Part shown: positions 44,159 through 54,588 of the stretch, one piece after another
Layout: the number at the start of each line of letters is the position of its first letter
How positions within the stretch are numbered: position 1 is the stretch's first letter
Assembly: GCA_963714415.1 (NCBI GenBank)
Contig: CAVQOL010000003.1
Span: 186,001 to 250,000 of the forward strand
Direction: 5' to 3'
Source of the DNA: JAGXRK01 sp963714415
Lineage (GTDB): Bacteria > Bacteroidota > Ignavibacteria > Ignavibacteriales > Ignavibacteriaceae
DNA: 64,000 nucleotides
The notes under the pieces: model-generated
What the model saw: only the letters and a program-made list of their open reading frames with translations
What the model was told of the DNA's origin: nothing
Database searches by the model: none
Program-made: the position numbers and the translations under genes

Positions 44159-45694
44159 ATGAAGATTAATAAAAAAATTGCTTCATCGGTTGCCGGAGCT
44201 TCAGTCGTTCTTACTCTATTGGGAATTTTTAGTAAAGGTGTCGGATTTTTTCGCGAAATAATCTTCGCAAATAATTTCGGTTTAAGCCCCGAATTTGATC
44301 TATTTCTAACGAGTATTGCACTTCCAAATGTTATAAATACTGCAGTTCTTTATTTATGTCAACATTATTTTTTACCTGCTTACAATAAAATAAAAAAGGA
44401 ATCTGAAGAAACAAGCATTGACTTTTTGAATTATACTTTCTGGTGGTTCGTTTTGGGCGGCGTTGTTGTGGCTGTTTTCTTGTATTTCACTTCAGGTTTA
44501 ATACTCAATTCTTATTTAGCATCTATATCCTATGAAATGCAGCAGAAGGGACTTAAAATATTTTTGCTCTTTCTGATTACTATACCCATTAATGCGGGAA
44601 TGTCTGTAATAATAGCTTATCAACAGGCAAACTTTAAATTTATTTATCCGGCTTTTTCCTTAATAGTACTAAATATAGTTGTAATTATACTGATTGTATT
44701 CTTTTCAGACTTACTTCTGATTTTCATCCTTCCAATAAGTTTTGTGGCTGCATACATTGCTGCATTTATTATTCTTTACAGTTTAGTAAGAAAAAATTTG
44801 AAATTTATTTCTCTAAAAATTTTAAAGATGCGATTTAATCTTTCTAAAACAAACGTTATAATATCGTTAATTATTATTGAAGGATTATCACTTTCTTTTG
44901 TGCTGATTGACAGGTATTTTATTGGTAGAGTTTCTGAAGGCGGAATTGCAGCCTTAAATTATGCCTTTGTGATTTATTCTTTGCCAATTTCACTGTTTTC
45001 TTTTCCTCTCATCACAACAATGTTTTCAAAATTTTCTAGTTTATCTGTAAACTTACCTGAGAAACTAAGAGTTGATTTTAAGCGTGCTGTTATAATGAAT
45101 ATGTTTATAATTATCCCATTCATTTTCATTCTATATTTCTGGGGAGATTTTTTTCTGCGGCTTTTTTATGAACGAGGAAAATTCACAGGTTCTGATACAC
45201 TGATGACGTATTCTGTCTTACAGTACTATTCATTTAGTTTAATCTTTATATCAGGATATTCGGTGGTTGTAAAAATTCTATATAGTATTAACAAATATCA
45301 TATTATACTGATGATTACAGTCGTCGCCTTTCTTTTAAAAGTATTTCTTAGTTTTATGTTTGTTGATGGTCTGGGACAAAATGGTTTAGCGCTTTCCACT
45401 TCATTAACATATCTTTTTTTATTTGCTGTTGGATTTTATTCAGGTATGAAGCTCATTCAAATGGATAACAAATTCTTTCACGTTAACAGTCTGTTATATT
45501 ATGTAATTAATGCATTGGTTTCTTATCTGATAACCTATCTGGCTTTTTATTATATTGATGTTAACTATTATGTGTCTGACACACTTAGTCTAACTATGTT
45601 TCTATTAGTTTATGCCTTGAATTCATTTGTCCTCAAAGATGAAGAGTTTGGAATTTTAAGCAGTACTATTTTAAAGATGCTGAACAGGAAATAA
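44159..45694 (+). CDS. MurJ/MviN-like lipid-linked oligosaccharide flippase (Wzx-type)
   Basis: The 511-residue protein has 13 or 14 helices and MVIN/MOP family shape: 'GIFSKGVGFFREIIFANNFG' at the start and FYERGKFTGSDT near residue 340, a typical MurJ segment. In a polysaccharide locus it most probably flips undecaprenyl-linked repeat units; a true lipid II flippase cannot be excluded. It follows the xylose synthase after 75 bases. Confidence 0.82.
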   Translation: MKINKKIASSVAGASVVLTLLGIFSKGVGFFREIIFANNFGLSPEFDLFLTSIALPNVINTAVLYLCQHYFLPAYNKIKKESEETSIDFLNYTFWWFVLGGVVVAVFLYFTSGLILNSYLASISYEMQQKGLKIFLLFLITIPINAGMSVIIAYQQANFKFIYPAFSLIVLNIVVIILIVFFSDLLLIFILPISFVAAYIAAFIILYSLVRKNLKFISLKILKMRFNLSKTNVIISLIIIEGLSLSFVLIDRYFIGRVSEGGIAALNYAFVIYSLPISLFSFPLITTMFSKFSSLSVNLPEKLRVDFKRAVIMNMFIIIPFIFILYFWGDFFLRLFYERGKFTGSDTLMTYSVLQYYSFSLIFISGYSVVVKILYSINKYHIILMITVVAFLLKVFLSFMFVDGLGQNGLALSTSLTYLFLFAVGFYSGMKLIQMDNKFFHVNSLLYYVINALVSYLITYLAFYYIDVNYYVSDTLSLTMFLLVYALNSFVLKDEEFGILSSTILKMLNRK

Positions 45695-45719
45695 TGAAAG
45701 CGTTGATGAGTATTTTTTA

Positions 45720-47147
45720 ATGACAACTTTTCTAGAATTATTACAAAAATTAAACAAGGTTTTCTTTAATACAAAGAGTTTGATAATAATATCACTTTTG
45801 TTGGCCATTGCGCTTTCCTTTCTCTCCCAATTTATTTTATTACTATTAATTTTTTTAATTAGTCTTTACGGAATCTTATTTTATAATCAGAAGTTAATTT
45901 TAGCAGTAATAATTATTAGTTATTTAGCTTTTACCAGCGAATTTTATGAAGAATATCGTATTTATATAACTGCATTTGCCACAATACTACTAGTTTTTTT
46001 ATTTATTAGAGAATATGGTTTTCAAACAGAAAAATTTGTTAAAGTTCCTCGAGAAATTTTATGGTTCTTGTCCCTTCTAGTTTTAACTCTCACTCTATCA
46101 TCAATATTTTCTTCATATCCTTTCATAAGCTTAACTGCAACAATTAGAATGTTTATTTTTTTATTAATAAGCTATCTGTTCTATGCACTATTAAAAGATG
46201 AAAGAAACATTTATACTTATATTTATTCCATTGTCGGGGTTGTTCTGATATTAGGCATTCCCATGATTATGGATTTATATATTTTGGGATTTAAGGATTA
46301 CTTTGTAAGGATACTTTTAAGAGATAAATTTGATTTATACGGCAGTAAAGGATATACCGGCTTTACTATTTTCTTCATATCAATATCTCTTTTAACTGCA
46401 ATGTTCTTTAAGAATAAGCTTAAATCAAAAAAATATACATATCTAGTTTCTTTTCTGTTAATATTTAACATAATGGTGTTGATTTTAGCTAGTTCGAGAG
46501 GTGGAATTTTCGCGGCACTGGTAAGCATAACTTTTTTCTTTGGGGTTATAAAACCGAAAGCATTTGCAAAAACCTTTTTAGCGGTATCTGTTGTAGTTGC
46601 AATTATATATTTAACCATTCCCACACTCAATGAAGTAATAAATAATTATATGCGATGGGAAACATTGAGTGACAGGGAAGTTTATTGGAAGATGGGTCTA
46701 GAGGTTATTAACGATTTTCCGGTCTTTGGTATAGGGCCTGATCTGTTCGATAGGTACTTTTATTATTATGCACCCTCAACTACAATTAGTTTGTTTCAAT
46801 CTGAAATAATTCAGGTAGGCAAACCTCATCCGCATAATTTCTTTCTTTATTTTACTGCAGAAAATGGAATTCTTGGATTATTAACTTCGATAGCATTTTT
46901 TGTTTTGTTCTTTTATATTGCTTTTCAAGCAATTCAACTCACTAAAAATAGTAGTAGGGAATATTATATCTTATCTATTGCGATAACAGGTATAGGATTT
47001 GGGGAAATTTCTAGAAGTTTTATAGAAATTTCTGGCCATTTAACTTACGGATTATTAAGTGCAGATTTACCTTTTTGGTTAGTGTTTGTAATCTTAGTAT
47101 ATATTAAACAAAAATTTTCAAGACCATTTATAAATAATTTACAATAA
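45720..47147 (+). CDS. O-antigen ligase/polymerase-like membrane protein (Wzy/WaaL)
   Basis: The 475-residue product has about 12 helices, a central hydrophilic loop, and the Wzy_C signature: SSRGGIFAALVS near residue 258 and GKPHPHNFFLYFTAENGILG near residue 365 (the H-x-N-x-F/L motif of O-antigen ligase folds). It would polymerise repeat units or attach the polymer to a lipid. It lies 26 bases after the flippase gene. Confidence 0.82.
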   Translation: MTTFLELLQKLNKVFFNTKSLIIISLLLAIALSFLSQFILLLLIFLISLYGILFYNQKLILAVIIISYLAFTSEFYEEYRIYITAFATILLVFLFIREYGFQTEKFVKVPREILWFLSLLVLTLTLSSIFSSYPFISLTATIRMFIFLLISYLFYALLKDERNIYTYIYSIVGVVLILGIPMIMDLYILGFKDYFVRILLRDKFDLYGSKGYTGFTIFFISISLLTAMFFKNKLKSKKYTYLVSFLLIFNIMVLILASSRGGIFAALVSITFFFGVIKPKAFAKTFLAVSVVVAIIYLTIPTLNEVINNYMRWETLSDREVYWKMGLEVINDFPVFGIGPDLFDRYFYYYAPSTTISLFQSEIIQVGKPHPHNFFLYFTAENGILGLLTSIAFFVLFFYIAFQAIQLTKNSSREYYILSIAITGIGFGEISRSFIEISGHLTYGLLSADLPFWLVFVILVYIKQKFSRPFINNLQ

Positions 47148-47157
47148 AATAGTCAAT

Positions 47158-48132
47158 ATGAAGCTAAAAAATTTTAAAAATTATCTTAACAAAATTCTAA
47201 TTTTTAATTTTCCTTTTAAAGCGGGATATTGGAACACAATTACTCATTGCTCAATATCTGAGAAACCAAAAATATTAGGCAAATACTATCTGGATTTTAG
47301 TTCGAAGGCTGATTATCCTGGGGAATTTTCTGAAAAGGGAATACCCTTATTTAGCTATACAGGACTTCCTCTTATAGAACAACCGATTGTTATTGCCCAG
47401 TATGCCCTTGGACTGTATGAAATATTGGAGAATAAAGACTTTATGGATGAGGAATTGAGAAATAAGTTTCTTCTTACTGCTAATTGGTTTGAAACCAACC
47501 AAGTGAATGTTAAGGGAGGTAAAGGATGGTATATTTATAAACTTTATCCTGAATACGGATTGAATAAACCCTGGATATCGGCTATGACACAAGGTGAAGC
47601 AATTTCAGTACTCACACGGGCTTCAGTGTTAACAAAGAATTATCAATTTGAACAACTGGCAATCGAAGCTCTTGGTCCTTTTGAATCTAATGTGAAAGAT
47701 GGCGGACTTATAAATTATTTTAACTCTATTCCAGTCTATGAAGAATTTCCTTCACCACATAAAACCAGTGGGGTTTTAAATGGCATTTTATTTGCTCTAT
47801 TTGGTGTGTATGATTTGGTATTACTCGAACAAAAATCAAAGAGCACAAAATACTATTCGAACAAGGAGTCGATTCTCTGAAAAAACTTTTACCTTTTTTT
47901 GACCTCAATTACTGGACTCGTTATTATCTTGTTCGACTATCCAAAGAAATATACTTCTTCATTTACTTACCATCTATTGGTGGCTGAACAATTAAAAGCT
48001 CTTTACTATCTCACAAACGACGATTTATTAAAAGAATATAGCAAGCGATGGAATAGTTATTCATCAAGTTTTATCAAAAAAACTTTTGCACTTTTTAAAA
48101 AGTTTACTGACTCAAATAAAATTAACTTATAG
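47158..48132 (+). CDS. Glucuronyl C5-epimerase C-terminal-domain protein (frameshifted)
   Basis: The reconstructed product of about 324 residues resembles the catalytic domain of D-glucuronyl C5-epimerases: PLIEQPIVIAQYALGLYE, NKPWISAMTQGEAISVLTRAS, HKTSGVLNGILFALFGVYDL and NYWTRYYLFDYPKK. The frame shifts by one lost base near 47849 (in a run of A) and one gained near 47931, which together give back the original frame. In animals and some bacteria such enzymes convert GlcA to IdoA in the polymer. Its place after the polymerase suggests modification of a uronic-acid-containing chain. Confidence 0.75.
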
Positions 48133-48146
48133 AAACGAATTTATCT

Positions 48147-49260
48147 GTGGAAATTTCCAAGCAGCTAAATAACCATACTCTCATTTCTTCAGTAGTGATT
48201 TTCTTATCAAAATTATTCTTTTATTGCTGCCGCAGAATTGCGAAAATATTTCCAATTACTAAGGGTAATGTTATTGTTATTTCTCTTCATAAGATTGGTG
48301 ATTCAGTCTTAACTATTCCGGCAATTCGTGAAATCCAAAATTATTACAACAAAAAAATAATCATTCTCTGTTATCATTCAGTTGTTCCAATTTTTAAGTT
48401 AGGTTTGGAAAATGTGGAGTACGCTATCATGAGTCCCAATGACTTTTACTTTGACAACAGAATCGCAAACCGAAGAAGCAGAAAGATTCTAAAATCTTTT
48501 AAGCCGGAAATAATTTTTGATCTTAATGGTGTGATGACAACTGCAACTTTAATTTTTAATTCAAGAGCCGGAAAAATTGTCGGAATGGGTAGAGAACAAT
48601 TCAAAACTATATATGATCATTTTGTTCCGATAAAAAGAAATTCTCATCTTATGGATATTTATATTGATGCCGTATCTCCAGTAGTTTCAATAAAAAATCC
48701 AGATTTAATTAAAGAATATCCTGTCAACTTTAACAAAAGTGAAAAAATATTAATTATTCCTTTGGCTGGATGGAAAGCAAAAGAATGGAACTTTAATAAA
48801 TTTATAAAATTAGCGGAATATCTAAAACTTGAGTATAAGACTTCTATTATTTTGGAGGCAAATTATATTTCAGACGATATTATAGCTGAAATTAAGAATA
48901 ATAAAATTGAGGTAATTACTACAGGCACTGTTACTGAGTTAATTGAACAAATTAAAGAGTGCTCTGTATGCATTGGTAACGATTCAGGTCCTTTGCAAAT
49001 AGCAAGTCTATTGGGTAAACTCGACTTATCAAATCTTTGGACCAACTAATCCCAATTTCTCAAAACCAATTGGTAAGTTTCACAAATATTTTCAAAGTAC
49101 ATTAAAATGCGTTCCATCAGAAGGAGAGGAATTTTGTTTTACTAATGGCGGACGTCAAAATTGCCCTTCATTTGAATGCATGAACCGACTATCCTTCGAT
49201 GAAGTATATTCTGATCTTCTAAACTTTCTTGATAATATAGATTTAAAAAGACTTACTTAA
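48147..49260 (+). CDS. Glycosyltransferase family 9 (heptosyltransferase-like), frameshifted
   Basis: The reconstructed product of about 371 residues has KGNVIVISLHKIGDSVLTIPAIREIQ near the N-terminus, IPLAGWKAKEWNFNKFIKLAEYL, and CIGNDSGPLQIASLLGKSTYQIFGPTNPNFSKP, the GT9 nucleotide-sugar region. One extra base at about 49020 separates LLGK from STYQ. GTG is the start. It transfers a heptose or similar sugar to lipid-linked acceptors; in this locus the sugar is unknown. Confidence 0.85.
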
Positions 49261-49283
49261 CTTTGTCATGATTATTAAATTTT

Positions 49284-50393
49284 ATGATGAAAATTTTATT
49301 TCTTGCTGATTCTAATTCTCCTCATACGTTACGATGGGCTAAGTCGATTCGTAATGCAGGCTTTGAAGTAGGCATTTTTTCTCTTCACAAAATAAATCCG
49401 TCAATTTACACTGACACACCTGATATCAAACTGAATAGCTTGAACCTTTCGAGGAGTTTTCAATCCAAGAATGAAAATAATATATCTAAACTGATCTATA
49501 TTAAGGCAGTATCAACCGTCAAAAAAATTATAAAGGAATATAAACCTGATATTGTTCATGCCCATTATGCTTCTAGTTACGGATTAATTGGCGCATTAAC
49601 TGGATTTCATCCTTTTGTTATATCTGTTTGGGGTAGCGATGTTTTTCGTTTTCCAACTTATTCTTTCATTCACAGAAGGGCTTTGATTTATAATTTTACA
49701 AAAGCAGATAAAATATTAGCAACAAGCAAAGTATTAAAAGAAGAATCAAAAAAGTATACTTCAAAAGAAATTACCGTTATACCTTTTGGTATTGATACTG
49801 AAAAGTTCTCTCCAAAAGAAGTAATCGGTATCTTTAAATCCGAAGATATTGTTGTTGGTACTATTAAGGCTCTTGAGTACGTCTATGGTATAGAATATTT
49901 AATACAGGCTTTCAAGATTTTGAAAACAAAACTTCTCAATCAATCAATAAAACTCTTAATAGCAGGGACAGGTGCTTTGAAAGAATCGTTAGAAAAAATT
50001 GTAAAAGAATTAGGATTAGAAAATGATACAGTATTTACCGGATATATAGGACAAGATAATATTTCAGATTATCATAATATGTTAGATATTTATGTTGCCG
50101 TTTCTCTTGAAGAAAGTTTTGGTGTCTCAGTCATTGAAGCAAGCGCCTGTGGTAAACCGGTTATTGTTTCAAATGTTGGTGGATTACTAGAAGTTGTCGA
50201 AAAAGGGAAAACCGGATTTATAGTAGAACCAAAAAATCCGGAGGCTTTAGCTGAGGCACTAATTAAATTAATTAATAATCCTGGATTAAGAGTTGAGATG
50301 GGAAGAAACGGTAGAAACAAAGTATTACAGCATTATCAGTGGGATGATTCTGTTAAAAAAATGATTGGTGTGTATAATTCTTTATTAAATTGA
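49284..50393 (+). CDS. Glycosyltransferase family 4
   Basis: The 369-residue product reads MKILFLADSNSPHTLRWAKSI at the N-terminus and VAVSLEESFGVSVIEASACGKPVI near residue 275, with the E-x7-E motif that binds the donor, and a GT-B layout. It has a DIVHAHYAS acceptor-side loop. The sugar is unknown. It lies 23 bases after the GT9 gene and 15 before the acyltransferase. Confidence 0.88.
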   Translation: MMKILFLADSNSPHTLRWAKSIRNAGFEVGIFSLHKINPSIYTDTPDIKLNSLNLSRSFQSKNENNISKLIYIKAVSTVKKIIKEYKPDIVHAHYASSYGLIGALTGFHPFVISVWGSDVFRFPTYSFIHRRALIYNFTKADKILATSKVLKEESKKYTSKEITVIPFGIDTEKFSPKEVIGIFKSEDIVVGTIKALEYVYGIEYLIQAFKILKTKLLNQSIKLLIAGTGALKESLEKIVKELGLENDTVFTGYIGQDNISDYHNMLDIYVAVSLEESFGVSVIEASACGKPVIVSNVGGLLEVVEKGKTGFIVEPKNPEALAEALIKLINNPGLRVEMGRNGRNKVLQHYQWDDSVKKMIGVYNSLLN

Positions 50394-50408
50394 TTAAAGA
50401 AAAAATTT

Positions 50409-50906
50409 ATGAAACTCGCAGAATTATATTATAAGATTAGAAAAAAGCCAGTGCCTTATTACGCAAAATATCCTATGTGGTTAATAATGTGGAAACCAAT
50501 AAGAAAATATTTTAATGTAGTTATAATACCCAACGTACCTTTTTCAAATTTGAGGGTATTTTTGTATCGGTATCTTGTAGGTTATAAAATTGGCAAGAGT
50601 GTTTTTATAGGTATGAAATGTTATCTGGATGATCTGGAACCAAAAAACATGATAATAGAACATAATGTTGTTATCTCGTATGGGTGTTATTTTTCGTTAC
50701 ATGGAATAGATCAAAAACATTCTCATATTCACATAAAAAAGGGAGCATATATTGGTATGAGAGCAACTGTTGCAGCTGGTAAAGATGGAGTCATTATCGG
50801 AGAAAATACTATAGTAGGTGCGGCATCCTTAGTAAATAAAAGTCTACCCGACAATGTTAAAGCTGTTGGTGTTCCCGCAAAGATATTAAACTCTATAAAC
50901 AACTAG
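50409..50906 (+). CDS. Left-handed beta-helix acyltransferase (LbH)
   Basis: The 165-residue product has hexapeptide-repeat sequence (IEHNVVISYGCYF, IGMRATVAAGKDGVIIGENTIVGAASLV) and ends in a helix (AVGVPAKILNSI). It is of the WbbJ/maltose-acetyltransferase type that O-acetylates sugars. It lies between glycosyltransferase and epimerase genes and may decorate the polymer. Confidence 0.85.
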   Translation: MKLAELYYKIRKKPVPYYAKYPMWLIMWKPIRKYFNVVIIPNVPFSNLRVFLYRYLVGYKIGKSVFIGMKCYLDDLEPKNMIIEHNVVISYGCYFSLHGIDQKHSHIHIKKGAYIGMRATVAAGKDGVIIGENTIVGAASLVNKSLPDNVKAVGVPAKILNSINN

Positions 50907-50938
50907 TCAAAAAATTATTAATAGAAAAAAGCTATTAA

Positions 50939-52003
50939 GTGAAAATAGTAACAATAGTCGGCGCTCGACCTCAATTTATAAAGTCTGCACCTGTAAGCAG
51001 GGAACTTATAAAGGCTGGAATTAACGAAGTATTAGTCCATACCGGTCAACACTTTGACCATAATATGAGTGAAGTATTCTTCCAGGAGATGAACATTCCT
51101 AAACCAGATTATTACCTTAGTATTAACAGTCTGAATCACGGTGAAATGACAGGAAAGATGCTAGAGAAGATTGAAAAAGTCCTATTAGAAGAAAAACCGG
51201 ATTATGTAATGGTGTATGGTGATACAAATTCAACTTTGGCTGGCGCACTTGCTGCTTCAAAACTTCTTATAAAAGTTATTCATGTTGAAGCAGGTCTTCG
51301 ATCTTTTAATATGAGAATGCCTGAAGAAATAAATAGAATTATTACAGATAGATTGAGTTACTTTCTTTTTTGCCCTACCGAAACAGCAGTAAGAAACCTT
51401 GAATCAGAGGGATCTGGACGATTCGATTGCAGGATAATTAAGAATGGCGACGTGATGAAGGATGCGGCGATAATGTTTTCAGAGTATGCTAAGAAACCTG
51501 ATTTTGATGTTCCATCTGATTTTGTTTTATGTACTCTTCATCGTCAGGAAAATACAGATGATGAATTAAGATTGAAATCTATTGTCAATGCTCTTATTTC
51601 TATTTCAGAAAATAAGAAAATAATTTTTCCGGTTCATCCACGAACAAAAAAGAAACTTTTAAAGGTTGGTTTAGACTCACGGAATTATAAAAATTTAATT
51701 ATGACTCAGCCTGTCGGATATCTTCAGATGCTTTATTTATTAAAAAGATGTTTGCTTGTTATGACTGATAGCGGCGGTCTTCAAAAAGAAGCATTTTTCT
51801 TCAACAAATTATGTTTAACATTAAGAGATGAAACCGAGTGGGTAGAACTAGTCGAGAATAAATTTAATCTTTTATGTGGAAGTAGTACTGAAAATATCCT
51901 TAAAAATTATGAAAAAATATTCTTAATGAATCCTGATTTCAATATTAATCTGTATGGTGATGGAAAGGCATCCAGCATTATTGCGGCGGAAATATTGAAA
52001 TGA
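50939..52003 (+). CDS. wecB: UDP-N-acetylglucosamine 2-epimerase (non-hydrolysing type)
   Basis: The enzyme interconverts UDP-GlcNAc and UDP-ManNAc. Family landmarks are GARPQFIKSAPVSREL, HTGQHFDHNMS, YGDTNSTLAGALAAS, HVEAGLRSFN and RMPEEINRI (residues 7 to about 135), then LCTLHRQENTD and TDSGGLQKEA. Length is 354 residues. The start is GTG (50939). Its stop overlaps the next start (ATGA). A sugar such as ManNAc or a derivative is expected in the polymer. Confidence 0.9.
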   Translation: MKIVTIVGARPQFIKSAPVSRELIKAGINEVLVHTGQHFDHNMSEVFFQEMNIPKPDYYLSINSLNHGEMTGKMLEKIEKVLLEEKPDYVMVYGDTNSTLAGALAASKLLIKVIHVEAGLRSFNMRMPEEINRIITDRLSYFLFCPTETAVRNLESEGSGRFDCRIIKNGDVMKDAAIMFSEYAKKPDFDVPSDFVLCTLHRQENTDDELRLKSIVNALISISENKKIIFPVHPRTKKKLLKVGLDSRNYKNLIMTQPVGYLQMLYLLKRCLLVMTDSGGLQKEAFFFNKLCLTLRDETEWVELVENKFNLLCGSSTENILKNYEKIFLMNPDFNINLYGDGKASSIIAAEILK

Positions 52004-53250
52004 ATATTTTAGTGATAAATCATTATGCAGGTGCTCCCTCAATTGGAATGGAATACCGGCATTATCACCTTGCTGTTGAATGGCAAAAAAAAGGACACAA
52101 TGTTCTTATTGTAGCTGCTTCTAACTCACACCTCCGTTCCAAACAATTTGATTTCAAATCAAATATTAAGAATTATACTATTGAAGGTATAAATTATCTG
52201 GTTCTTAAAACACCTGAATATGAAGGGAATAACTTTAAACGAATTATTAACATTTTAAGTTTTGTCTGGCGCTTATCTAAACAAACAAAAATAATTGCTA
52301 ACGAATTTAAACCGGATGTTGTAATTGCATCCTCAACTTTTCTGTTTGATATTTTTCCGGCAAAAAAAATAGCCAGACTATCCGGAGCTAAACTGGTATT
52401 TGAAGTACATGATTTATGGCCGCTTTCGCCGATGGAGCTTGGTGGTTATTCTAAATGGCATCCTTTTATATTTGCAATGCAACAGGCAGAAGATTTTGCG
52501 TACAAGCATTCCGATAAAGTAATCTCTTTACTTCCGAGAGCACTAGATTACATGGCTGAACGCGGACTGAATCCAGAAAAATTTGTTTATATCCCGAATG
52601 GAATTGTGGTTGAGGACTGGAACACTGATGAAGAAATTCCATCGGAAGTATTTGAACTAATCCGAAATTTAAAATCACAGAACAGAATACTGATAGGTTA
52701 TGCCGGAAATCACGGAATTGCAAATGCTTTGAATCCACTTATTGATGCGATGAAAATACTTGAAAACGAAAATGTGGATCTATTGTTAATTGGAAAAGGA
52801 CCTGAAAAAGAAAATTTAATTCAGCACTCAAAAAAACTTGGTCTCCAAAACGTACATTTTATTACAGCGGTTCCTAAAACTGTAATCCCGTCTTTACTTG
52901 ATAAACTTGATATTTTATATGTCGGATTGCAAAATCAACCCGTATTTCGTTTTGGCATCAGTCCGAATAAACTGATTGATTATTTGATGGCAGGTAAGCC
53001 AATTATACAAGCTATTAGAGCCGGGAATGATATTGTATCAGAAGCTGAATGTGGTATTACTATAGAGCCTGAAAATCCTGATGCAATATTTTCGGCAGTA
53101 ATGAAATTAATTTCACTACCTGTTGAAATATTAAAGACAATGGGTGAAAAAGGAAAAGATTATTGTTTAAAGCATCATGACTATATGATACTTGCTGACA
53201 ACTTTTTAGAGGTTTTAAAATTTGATAAAAAGATTATTAATAAAAAATGA
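52000..53250 (+). CDS. Glycosyltransferase family 4 (WbuB-like)
   Basis: The 416-residue product has GAPSIGMEYRHYHLAVEWQKKGH near the N-terminus, FEVHDLWPLSPMELGG in the acceptor domain, and VRFGISPNKLIDYLMAGKPI-type sequence (FGISPNKLIDYLMAGKP) in the donor domain. This pattern is that of WbuB-type amino-sugar transferases in O-antigen loci. It starts with ATGA overlap with the epimerase and ends with ATGA overlap with the aminotransferase. Confidence 0.87.
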   Translation: MNILVINHYAGAPSIGMEYRHYHLAVEWQKKGHNVLIVAASNSHLRSKQFDFKSNIKNYTIEGINYLVLKTPEYEGNNFKRIINILSFVWRLSKQTKIIANEFKPDVVIASSTFLFDIFPAKKIARLSGAKLVFEVHDLWPLSPMELGGYSKWHPFIFAMQQAEDFAYKHSDKVISLLPRALDYMAERGLNPEKFVYIPNGIVVEDWNTDEEIPSEVFELIRNLKSQNRILIGYAGNHGIANALNPLIDAMKILENENVDLLLIGKGPEKENLIQHSKKLGLQNVHFITAVPKTVIPSLLDKLDILYVGLQNQPVFRFGISPNKLIDYLMAGKPIIQAIRAGNDIVSEAECGITIEPENPDAIFSAVMKLISLPVEILKTMGEKGKDYCLKHHDYMILADNFLEVLKFDKKIINKK

Positions 53251-54392
53251 GTGCGATAAAATATAAACAAGATATTGCATCAATATTAAGTATAGAACCT
53301 GATCAGGTCTTTTTATATTGGAAAGGGAGGGTAGCTCTTTATGCGATTCTAAAAGCTATGGGCATCAAAGAAGGCGATGAAATTATTATTCCTGCGTTTA
53401 CCTGCGTTGTTGTTCCTAATGCAATTTTGTATTTAGGTGCAATACCTGTTTATGTGGAGATCGATCCTGAAACATATAATATGGCTATTGAAAAATTAGA
53501 ATTAGCAATTACAATAAAAACAAAAGTAATTATCTGTCAAAATACTTTTGGACTTTCTTCGAATATTGAAGAGATAATTCGTTTATCAAAAAAACATAAT
53601 TTATTTACTATAGAGGATTGTACGCACGGTTTTGGTGGATATTATAATGGAAAACCAAATGGCTCTTATTGTGACGCAGCATTTTATTCTACTCAATGGA
53701 ATAAACCTTTTTCAACCGGCATTGGAGGATTTTTGGTCGTTAATAAGGAGGCGTTAGTTGATAAAGTAAGAAAATTAAATCATGAAAAAGTTAAATCAAC
53801 TTATTTAGATAATATAATTCTTGCTGCTTTACTTTTGTTCAGACGATATCTCGTAAACAGATTCACATATTACTCTTTTATCAGATTTTACAGATTTTTA
53901 AGTGATCACAATTTAATAATCGGGTCATCACAGGGAGATGAAATATCCGATGTTGAAATACCGCACAACTACTTTAAAGATATATCATTCATTCAGATAA
54001 AAGCTGGAATCAGAAGATTAAAAAAATTAGAAAATGTTAATCGGTTAAGAAAAGAAAATGCTTTAGCCTATTCTCAATTTCTCAAAGCTAAGAATAAAAC
54101 TTATGTTAATGAAAAATTTTTCGACAATCATTTATTCCTAAAATATCCTGTAATTGTTAAAGATAGAAAACTAGTTTTTTTACTAGCTCAAAAAGCAAAG
54201 ATTACTTTGGGTGATTGGTTCACATCACCTCTTTATCCGGTTAAAGGAAAGCTATATCCCTGGAAATATGATCCTAATCTTTATCCAATATCTGTCCAAA
54301 TTTCTAAAAAGATTATGAATTTACCCACCGATGTAAAAGATAATTCAAAAGTTATACGTTTCCTGACAGATAATATTGATTTGATTGAATAA
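53247..54392 (+). CDS. DegT/DnrJ/EryC1/StrS-family aminotransferase, variant
   Basis: The 381-residue product has a PLP-fold with VFLYWKGRVALYAILKA, EIIIPAFTCVVVPNAI, EDCTHGFGG, and the pyridoxal lysine region YSTQWNKPFSTGIGGFL. These enzymes make 3- or 4-amino sugars on nucleotide sugars. Compared with ordinary members it has a long middle section of basic and aromatic residues (residues 185-235). Its start overlaps the stop of the glycosyltransferase. Confidence 0.8.
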   Translation: MSAIKYKQDIASILSIEPDQVFLYWKGRVALYAILKAMGIKEGDEIIIPAFTCVVVPNAILYLGAIPVYVEIDPETYNMAIEKLELAITIKTKVIICQNTFGLSSNIEEIIRLSKKHNLFTIEDCTHGFGGYYNGKPNGSYCDAAFYSTQWNKPFSTGIGGFLVVNKEALVDKVRKLNHEKVKSTYLDNIILAALLLFRRYLVNRFTYYSFIRFYRFLSDHNLIIGSSQGDEISDVEIPHNYFKDISFIQIKAGIRRLKKLENVNRLRKENALAYSQFLKAKNKTYVNEKFFDNHLFLKYPVIVKDRKLVFLLAQKAKITLGDWFTSPLYPVKGKLYPWKYDPNLYPISVQISKKIMNLPTDVKDNSKVIRFLTDNIDLIE

Positions 54393-54588
54393 TAGTAAGT
54401 TTATTAGAAAATTACTGCTTGGCACTATTTGTTCTTCCTTTGATTATACTTGATAATCAGTCAATTAAAGAATCAACTAACATTATTTTATTTATTAAGA
54501 AAAAAAGGTATTTTACAACTTAAATTTTAGAGTTGATTACTTTTAGAAAAATTTCTTTTCATTCTGAACTTTAGTTAAACATTAATCT

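Noticed and set aside
9474..49020. Programmed ribosomal frameshifting as explanation for the interrupted genes
   Set aside because: No slippery heptamer, following pseudoknot or upstream Shine-Dalgarno was seen at the sites, and too many unrelated genes are affected.
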